From Cheiracanthium punctorium (Eukaryota; Arthropoda; Arachnida; Araneae; Cheiracanthiidae), in assembly GCA_038373885.1 (NCBI GenBank), contig JAWZYV010013033.1:62001-126000 (forward strand): a stretch of 64,000 bases of DNA, given 5' to 3'. This document shows, piece after piece, positions 56,476 through 64,000 of this stretch. A program made the translations under genes and the position numbers. The notes under the pieces are model-generated. The model was not told the origin of the DNA. It ran no database searches and saw nothing but the letters and a program-made list of their open reading frames with translations. Numbering within the stretch: the stretch's first letter is position 1; every line of letters starts with the position of its first letter.

Positions 56476-58080
56476 TACTCCTACCTGATTCATATTGCTG
56501 CCAGCTGACAAACTTTTTTGAGAACTCACTGTAGGTAGTGTCTGGAATGACTAAATGCATAGGGTTAAAATTTATAAAAAAGAATTTAATGTTAGCTATC
56601 CATTAGGATTATGACTAAACTAGCTGCGTGCCTGTTCATCGCATGGTAGGAAATGAAAATTTTCCTTACATGTGTAATTCGAATTAACTCTAGTGATGTG
56701 GAATCTAAAAAAAAAAACAAAATTGTTTGATTCTTGATGTAAAGTTAGCATAATGAGTACTAACCTGGCATTATTGCAATATGAAGATTCAAAAAACTAC
56801 GCTAGTGCCATTTGTGATCAAAAAAGTGAAAAGCTTAAATGTTTGCAGAGAACTCCTGACTTTCAAAATGTCTTATTTCTACATCACACTGTTTTTTAAG
56901 TTCAAGTTTTAGCATTAAATACCTCAGGCACTACATGAAATGGGTAAGCAAATATTTTACTAAAATCATATCTGCATGTGAAAAATAGAATTTTGTTTAT
57001 AAAGTTCAACTAATCTCCCCTGGTGAAATTACTGCAGGGTATATTAAAGCAAATTATAATTATCGTTTAGTTAGTTGTAAGACAACTGCTAAAAAGGAAT
57101 AAACAGAACACTTTTAATTTCATGAAATATTTATTAACATGGTATATTGTGATTTGTTCATAATATCCTTACAAATATACTAATACATACTATTTATTAC
57201 ATATATTAATACTATCTCTCTTCGCTTCTCCCTCTTCAAGGCTCGATTAAAAGAAACAACTTAGATTATTTGGCACCAATGGGACCTTTTTATTTTATGG
57301 CGATTCTTTGCAGTTTACACATTAGCATAAACAATAATCATTACACATAATGGTTGCCATTAAAGAAGCTCTCCGTATATATTTAATTTATGCATAATTT
57401 TGTAAGATTGGCGTATTTAGCACTGCAAAAAAAATTCATCTCACCATGGTGAAAAATATCCAAGAGGTGCCAGTTTAAATATCCATGTATCCAATATAGC
57501 AATATCTTATAAATCCTCCATGGTTCTGTCTCCTGAAAAACATCAAACAGTGTAATCTCGAGCTATTTAGAATTGCTTTAATTGTGACAGAATGTTAGAT
57601 TTGCAGAGTTTACAAATTTTGCACAGTTTCTAAAGTTATCATTCTGTTTAATTGCCGTAAAAGATACCCCGGTTGGTTGAGGGAGTTAATTTGGATATTT
57701 TACACAGTAGTTCTTAAATGGTATCATATTAAAATTTAATGATGTTGAACAATTTTTTGCTTTATATAGGATGCAGTAGAGGAACGTAATCCAACGTTAA
57801 AATAAAACTATACTCGCAACATGCAAATGTTAAGAAGCATATAAACATTTTTAAACAAGCAACTGATTACAATACCAATTATAATAATAATAATTGTGAA
57901 TTTCTTAGTTTATTTGTATGGTAAGTTTTAATCAAAATATCGCCTCCTTGTGCTAAAAAAAAGAGCAGAAATAAATGCATTAAAATTGTGGCGTAGTTTT
58001 TATGTATCTGAAAGCAACTGATGCCATGGATCCTCGCTTGTGAAATGAAAATCAAGTGCCCCCGTTTAAAAAGTCGATCG
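56476..58080. other. No feature recognised
   Basis: This is AT-rich intronic DNA without motifs, inverted termini or exon-like frames. Confidence 0.4.
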
Positions 58081-60078
58081 ATAGGTTGAAAAAAAACTTT
58101 TTTCTAATCCTACCTGTGCCAACTCAACATAAATTCTTACCTGTGCCATCCTACCTGTGCCATGATGTATTAATGTCTCCATGTTTATGCTATTAAATTC
58201 TAAACATTATGTTACGTTAAAATTCGTAAAAAATCACCTAATTTATATAATTTTTTCGTTTTTGTTTTTAAAAAGAGAGAAAGGAATGTTTCACAATTTG
58301 TCAAAATATAAAAAAGTTATGGTGGATAGAATTCAAGATGCAACAGTTTCAAAATTATTTTACGGAAAAAATTGACAAAAAAGATATTTAGTTTAAAAAT
58401 TCCTAAAAATCTGCAAATTATGTTACATATTCAGAACAAACTGTTTTTAAAAGAAAATATTTTCCTCTATCCGATGGTACAAATGCCGTTGTGCTGCAAG
58501 TGTAATTACCGACATTATTACGAATTAGGTGAGAAAAAATGCCAAAAATCGCATAAAATATATAAAGTTTCTTGGTCGAATTTTAAAAAAATCGCTTTGA
58601 GGTGCATAACCTCATGTTTAGAACTTCCTGAGTAACAAATTTGAAGTGTCTAGGTGTAGCCTTTTGTCCGCAACGCCGCCGTCAGACATCTTTTATAATA
58701 AGTAGAGGAAACTTTTTCCAAAATTTTGTATCTCCTGTGTTTGCAAATGATGAACTTTTGGAATCAGATTACCAAGCAATTATTATTGTCATGGCTCATT
58801 TCAGTCTCAGGGTGTGTCACAAAAACCATATGGTGTTCATGAAAAAATGTGACTGATGTTTGCCTTATTTACTTTTTGTATTTTCAGATTTTGTAGTTCA
58901 AGATTAGAGTATATTATGGCCTATTATAAATCAAGTGAAACTATTAATTAAAATGTGGAATTGTGAATGAAGAATGTAGCTATGAGTCTAACGAAAAGAT
59001 AAGCTATGCATGACGTTGAAACACTTAGCTCTTTTACTCAACCATAGCAAAAGACAGAATTTATTAGTTACTGTCTTGGTACTTCTGGAAACAACAAAAT
59101 ATGCAAAAGAAAGAATGAATCTGATAACTGGTGTGCTCCCCATTATCTTGAGAAAACCATCTTTCCAGTTTTAGCAAAACAAACAATTATCTCAAAGTGG
59201 TTAAACTGGTTGCAGAGAAAAAAAAAATAAAAATGAGTAAGCAGAATTCATTTCAAAATGAAATTGAAAACACGTTTAATGTGACAAAAACACATAGAAA
59301 GTTGTTATGCCAAGAAGATAATTACACAGCATACAAATTAAGTCAGTACATAAAATTATATATATAACAAACAGAGTTTCTCAACAATTGTCCATTCATC
59401 TCTCTAAGTGAGTATGAAAATCTGCTTCCTAATCAGAACCAACTGTTTGCTGTCTCTGCCACTGATATAGCTGATACATCATCAGATGTCAGTGATGAGA
59501 TCTTTTCCGAAACATCTGTATCCGATTCAGATAACAGTGAAAATGACAAAGGGAAACATGTCATCCAATTTCCAACATTATCAGCAGCAAAGTTTACTGA
59601 ATGAATTTGCTGCATGAAAGAACTTTGAAATGATTGATGTGACATAACAGCAGAAATACTGGATGAGTCAGTCAAATTGTGAAAAATTAAAAACTGCAGT
59701 CATCGCAGGAGGATGTGATCAGCTACAGTACATTAGCTGCCGGCATCATATTCATGTTAGAATGAAAAAATATGTATTAAAATTCTTTACTCCAAACTCT
59801 TCCACCAAACTACTCTTAACTATAAATTAATCAATGAAGTGATAAAACCATTTGATGTCTAGCAACCGTCCTACAAGGTAGAAGGTGGAATGATATCTGT
59901 TTCAAATTTAAGTTGGTGGGATAATTTTCAATTACTATATGAATTATGTGGATCATTTTGTTTCCTGAAAGAAACTAATGTGCACCTTTATAATTAAATG
60001 TAAAGGATTACTATCTCTTTGCAATGCCAGATGGAATTCATGTGCTATATATGTCCTAATTTTGTACTTCTTCATTCC
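58081..60078. other. Unclassified sequence with short open frames, probably a decayed element
   Basis: A CCTACCTGTGCC motif is repeated three times at about 58111-58161. Frames at 58181-58375, 58372-58635 and 58641-58856 partly overlap end to end, as if one longer frame had been broken. One contains a CCKCNYRHYYELGEKKCQ stretch with Cys pairs. A further open run near 59080-59220 (GTSGNNKICKRK, then LNWLQRKKK) and an SSDVSDEIFSETSVSDSDNSE-type acidic run near 59460-59560 follow. I do not recognise any family and propose no function. Confidence 0.35.
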
Positions 60079-60786
60079 TTAACCCTTTGAAGCACAACCA
60101 TTTCTCGATGGTGAAAAAACGGCAGCCGTTACTATTGCTCGATTTAACTATCAGCAAGATGGCGGTTGATGGTCTGTAGATCTGTGGTACGCGATGAACG
60201 ATTGGATTGACCGCCATCTTGCTGGTAGTTAAACCGAGCGATGGCAACGACTGCCCTTTTGCCAGCATTGGACAATCTATCCAGTTGTTCTTCTTCATCA
60301 ATGTATTTCCATCATATTCTTCCATTTTTCAGCGAAATGCCAGTGCTGTTAAAAATAATCCTGACAATTTTACAAATAATTGACAATTTTTACGGAGAAA
60401 TGATGCCCTAAAAAGTAAAGGATTATCGTGTAACTATGTCACCCTCAAGTATTTTTACAGAAATCAAATTTATTCTTCATAACTGACAACACTCAAACTT
60501 GTTTTGTGTCCTCAGGGCAAGGGCACCACAGGACGATACAGGAGGCGCGAATACCTCCCACAACCCCCAGATGTATTTTCTCTTCACACGAAAATTTCCC
60601 CAGTCATTCTTTGGTGCGGTCATCATAAACGCCAGCTCTCAAGGAAGTGTGGATTTTCACCACCACCCACGGTGAACTCCCATCAGATAATTTCTAAAAG
60701 GGGGAAGGCAACATTCTTCGAATTCCGGCCGGGTGTGGACTTCTGGAGGCTCTAATTGAAAGCTCGCCCGAATGTCAGAGGGTTAA
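60079..60786. mobile_element. piggyBac-type MITE, 700 bp, TTAA flanked
   Basis: TTAA occurs at 60079-60082 and 60783-60786. The element ends are CCCTTTGA and, inverted, CCCTCTGA. Inside, 60135-60167 and about 60211-60243 form imperfect inverted arms built around AAGATGGCGGT/ACCGCCATCTT. A GC-richer segment (60510-60770) has an open frame with no known motif. It is non-autonomous; a piggyBac transposase in trans would be required. Confidence 0.7.
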
Positions 60787-61323
60787 AGGAGAATATCTCT
60801 GGTAATACCATGATCATTCACCTTCATAACATGGCTCATGGCAGGAATCCTGGTTTTCTAACCAAACTTAATGCAGAGATTTGATGGATGGTATTTCCAA
60901 TTGAATTGCTCTACAGACACGATGTGCTTTGTGTCTTCCTGGAATGCTGATAGATCCATTGTACATTTCAAACATGCAAATATTTGTATCAAATGTGGGG
61001 TGAAAGAGATGGAAGAATTGTACAAAAATTTAAGATAAGTATTTAAATCTAAAATTTATTTCAACAAATAAGTTTTGGATGTGCTAAAAGTACTTGAGTT
61101 ACAGCTTTCACTGTCATTGGTGTGGAACATTTTTTGTGAGCTAAACAAAATAAGTGTCATTTTCTGAGTCTGTATTAAAAAATTCATTAGTCTCCACTAT
61201 AGGCAAAACAAATTTCTTTTGTCATTATCCTACAATCCATATACTAGCTCATACCTTTCTTCTTTCATTGACAAAATTTGTACCTCTAATAGTATGAAAA
61301 TCATTTTTTCTTTTTTATTTTAG
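60787..61323. other. Intron end, no other feature
   Basis: Non-coding DNA leads into the acceptor TTTTTTATTTTAG before 61324. Confidence 0.5.
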
Positions 61324-61423
61324 GGTAAAGAAAATAAAATTTTAAATGCCTATCTGCCTAGTAGAAAGAAACTGAAAGATCAACCATCTGTGAAACTTTC
61401 AGATGTTATTGCTGCAAGAGAGA
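61324..61423 (+). CDS. FAM98: FAM98-like protein, third exon (33 codons plus 1 base)
   Basis: The acceptor is TTTTATTTTAG and the donor GAGA/GTAAGT. The exon is open in the phase left by the exon at 44992 and ends in phase 1. It encodes GKENKILNAYLPSRKKL followed by VKLSDVIAARE. In FAM98 proteins the RLDVTVQSF block is followed by AKVYQPKR, then I(T)VAHLLAARQDLS, so order and spacing agree. The continuation (DLS...) should lie in a further exon, which I did not find before 64000. The length and conserved I/LLAAR core leave little doubt about the family. Confidence 0.9.
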
Positions 61424-61635
61424 GTAAGTAAATTTAGGGTCATTCCATGACAAATCAACCAAAATTTTTGATAAATGACATCACCTGTCAGATTTTAATG
61501 AAATTTGATACATACTACAACTTTTGATGCTGATTACAAATATACGAGTTATATTGAGATTATTAAGGGATTCAAAAATTATGAGCTTTCAAATTTCAGA
61601 TGAGATCTCCTATCAGGTGCCATTTTGAATGAGAC

Positions 61636-61998
61636 ATATAAATAACTATAACTTTCTTAAAATTTGTCCTACAAACTTTAAATTTGTGTTGTTTTGATCA
61701 AAATTAGAGGTTTGTCAGTTTGATGGTGATTCTATAAAGCGTCTATTGTTGTGTCTACTACTATTTCCTCCCAAATTAAATATTTTCCATGTGTAAAATA
61801 GGATGCAATAGATGTATGTCTTCCAGTACAAAGTCCTATTTCTGAAAAGCTAACACTCAACATTCCAGGCATGAATTTGACCTTTTTGAATATCTAAAGC
61901 ATTAGATCTTTGTATGAGACTTATACACGTATAAATAACTATAACTTTCTTAAAATTTGTCCAACAAACTTTAAATTTGTGTTGTTTTGATCAGAAGA
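61636..61998 (+). repeat. Direct repeat pair enclosing dispersed repeat, copy B
   Basis: 61636-61704 and 61930-61998 are direct repeats of about 69 bp with few differences (ATAAATAACTATAACTTTCT, then AAACTTTAAATTTGTGTTGT). Between them, 61706-61925 matches 54362-54860 without the hAT MITE. Just upstream, at 61436, TAGGGTCATTCCATGACAAATC may be the end of an unclassified DNA transposon. Confidence 0.75.
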
Positions 61999-62869
61999 AA
62001 ACACATTTCTACTTAAGTAAGGTCAATACTGTACAACTCGATTACAGTAACTGTGAAGTCTGTTTATTTCTCTTTCTTTGGTTGACAGAATAAATAACTT
62101 CAACAGCTAATTTCAAGCAGTGCCCCCTTTCAATTTTCTCCAAATTTTATACACAAGTAGTTAAAAATGTATTATAATATCTGATTAAAAAATTTAATCG
62201 GTAATTTACAGATAAATTTTTTAAAAATAAAATTCTGAATGAGTATATGCATCCTTATTACAGTGCATTGTACTCTTTTTTTAAAAGGTCATATAGGGAT
62301 ATAATTATATATTGTAAAAGTATATGTACAGTTTTACTGATAATATAAATTTTTTATTAAGATGTCTTTATTAATTTTATAACAACAAGCTTTGAAAGTG
62401 AAATAAAGAAACTCACTAAATACAAAGTGGTACACTTTATATTTCCACTTAAAAAAAAAAAAAAAAAAACTTTTTGCAGGAAAAGAATACACTTTCGCAA
62501 TTAAACTACATTTTTAAATCTAAAAAAGATATAAAAAGTTTTTTTTTTTTTTTCTCTTCAGCAGATTAATTCCATGTAAAATCAACCAACATTTTAAATT
62601 ATGAATCAATTTATCTTTCACACATATTTATTAAACAAAATTGAATTGTGACAACCTTAATTCTTTTGTATTTAATTTTTAATGAAACATTTAAACATAA
62701 ATATTGAAAGTAGAACCTGCCAATTCTAGTATGAATTCTGAACATAAGGGGAAAAAGCAAGATGTATAAATCATACATACCTTGTCATAGGTATCAAAAA
62801 CATTATTTGTCATAGTATTTGTATAAATATATAGTGGTAAATGATAAGCCATGTACTGTTGGTCTGCTA

Positions 62870-62921
62870 AAAGAACTCCCTCGAATGCTTCGTCGGGCTT
62901 TGTATTTTGAGGGAGTTCTTT
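62870..62921. repeat. Perfect 13-bp hairpin
   Basis: AAAGAACTCCCTC (62870-62882) and its exact complement (62909-62921) flank a 26-nt loop containing CTTCGTCGGGC. No T-tract terminator logic applies in this eukaryotic intron. It could be the structured end of an unknown small element. Confidence 0.7.
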
Positions 62922-63089
62922 CCATAGACTGAAAGTTATGTGTATATATAAGCATTAGTTGACATCTAATTGTTTAAGACATTTACTTTTGGCATGTTCA
63001 TATGTTCTTGATATATTATAGATTTATATTATGTTATTCTATTTGGATTTATAAAATTACATTTTCTCTTTTTCATGAACTGTGCAGGG

Positions 63090-63345
63090 CCCTTGCCAAA
63101 GGGAGATGATGGGGAGTCTTTTTTCCTAATACTCGCAAAATTCTATTAAACTTGGCAAAATTAGATACCTAGGTGGCAAACTTGGTAAAAAAAAATTTTA
63201 ACGAAAACTATAATTTACTTTGTATTTCTGGTACACTTGGCAAATGTAAGAAGTTGGTAATATAGTTGAATATAGTTGATTAAAAAAAAAAATAAGTTGG
63301 TAAAAACCGATATTTGACCTGGCATTTATCGACTCCCCACCCCCC
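63090..63345. repeat. Possible MITE with GGGGAGTC ends
   Basis: GGGGAGTC (about 63112) and GACTCCCC (about 63331) are inverted. Between them, the AT-rich interior repeats an AACTTGG(C/T)AAA motif four or five times in the same direction. No target duplication is clear. Confidence 0.4.
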
Positions 63346-64000
63346 ACAAAAAAAAAAAAAAAGTCTTAGCAATGGCTTTGGAGTTTATCAGCATGTTGCC
63401 AGTGACAAGTGGTAAGACAAGTGATGGCTATGCATGAAAGACAAGTGATGGCAATCATTCAATAATTAATTTTTAATTATTGAAGTTTGTAATTAGTTTC
63501 CGAGAGCAGGTGTGATTACTCTTCTAAGCAGCTGCAAATAAATAAAAAGACCTGCAACAGCTAATAATTACTTTGTTCAGATATAATTCACAGTCTTATT
63601 TAAATTTTATGGTGAAATACTAATTTTTTTGTTAGTTAACTGCTAATTTTGTAATTTATCTTATATTTTCATTAAAAGCTTGATATTTTTGTATTTATTC
63701 TTTTTAATTTGTTAGGAGAAATTCTAATTGTTAAGTGTCAAAGATTTGAGTCAAACAAAATCAAGAAATACTTTCATGGAGAACTGGAGTAAAATTTGAG
63801 GGGACAGAAATTATACTGTGTGCAAGGTTATACTGTCCAGAATGCGAATTGAATATTTTCTCCTGGGGGAACATTTGAAAGTTCTCCAGGAGGAGACATT
63901 TGAAAAAAGAAAGAATGAAAAAGGAGGGAAGGTATAAATGCTTCACTCACATAATATATTAGGTAATACATGACAAATGTAGTCACCAACATGCCTGGGA

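Larger units (their letters stand above)
45184..61323 (+). other. FAM98 intron, about 16.1 kb
   Basis: The intron starts GTAGGT and ends TTTTTTATTTTAG. The flanking exons are in phase 0 and adjacent in the FAM98 protein. It hosts a pogo fragment, a hAT, the large Penelope-like palindrome, a mitochondrial insert and a piggyBac MITE. The first 330 bp (45184-45512) show nothing else. Confidence 0.8.
61424..64000 (+). other. Start of the next FAM98 intron
   Basis: It begins GTAAGT. The next exon would start in phase 1 and encode a DLS-like motif; none is visible. A candidate acceptor at about 63715 (AATTTGTTAG) leads quickly to an in-frame stop and is rejected. The content is dispersed repeats and AT-rich DNA. 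Confidence 0.6.

Noticed and set aside
63716..63770. Candidate fourth FAM98 exon after AATTTGTTAG
   Set aside because: In the required phase it meets a stop within a few codons and lacks the expected DLS motif.
1..64000. CRISPR arrays, bacterial operons, retroviral or LTR gag-pol genes
   Set aside because: There are no regularly spaced repeats, no prokaryotic gene arrangement and no protease, integrase or RNase H motifs; the only reverse transcriptase is Penelope-like.

Overview
This window is eukaryotic, AT-rich, intron-dominated DNA, most likely from an arthropod and possibly a chelicerate. Three things point there. A nuclear copy of mitochondrial atp6/cox3 reads through only with the invertebrate mitochondrial code. 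The transposon set is diverse (pogo, hAT, mariner/Tc1, piggyBac, Helitron and Penelope-like elements). The only host gene visible is a metazoan FAM98 homologue. No bacterial-type operon, rRNA gene, intact tRNA gene or CRISPR array is seen.

Host gene. Three plus-strand exons (17291-17401, 44992-45183, 61324-61423) have clean AG/GT borders and compatible phases. Joined, they give the central part of a FAM98 protein, a subunit family of the RTCB-DDX1 tRNA-ligase complex. The introns are about 27.6 kb and 16.1 kb. The upstream sequence (1-17290) and the downstream tail (61424-64000) are probably also intronic or flanking. Nearly everything else is mobile DNA inside this one gene.

Layout. 1-5.4 kb: decayed repeats, a reversed truncated Helitron carrying a hAT MITE, and foldback repeats. 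5.7-14.2 kb: two arms of a mariner-type MITE family bracketing a 4.3-kb hAT element with a broken transposase and a 1.6-kb pogo MITE. 14.5-16.4 kb: a Tc1 remnant and a palindromic mariner MITE. 17.8-18.2 kb: a MITE with an internal minisatellite. 18.2-27.0 kb: a nested stack whose outer element has TTAGGGTGA termini and a broken transposase; it holds a pogo-like element split by a Helitron, a mariner relic, a Tigger-type MITE and two Penelope-like fragments. 27.4-33.1 kb: hAT ends, a 3.3-kb non-autonomous hAT and a Tigger transposase pseudogene. 34.9-39.8 kb: an almost complete POGK-like pogo element with two hAT MITEs inside. 40.5-44.3 kb: perfect hairpins, a foldback element and a Tigger-type MITE. 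45.5-49.1 kb: a pogo C-terminal fragment interrupted by a second hAT. 49.8-53.3 kb: a head-to-head Penelope-like pair. 54-64 kb: repeats with a datable MITE insertion, the mitochondrial insert, a piggyBac MITE and the last exon.

Most notable result. Penelope-like sequence occurs three times, each time as a head-to-head palindrome. The largest has two arms of exactly 1689 bp around a 16-bp spacer, with a 12-bp target duplication around the whole unit. A second, minimal one (189 bp) has a 15-bp target duplication and the same 3' tail, but a different inversion point. Each unit therefore entered as a palindrome, with a separate inversion event. A hammerhead-ribozyme-like fold lies in the terminal repeat.
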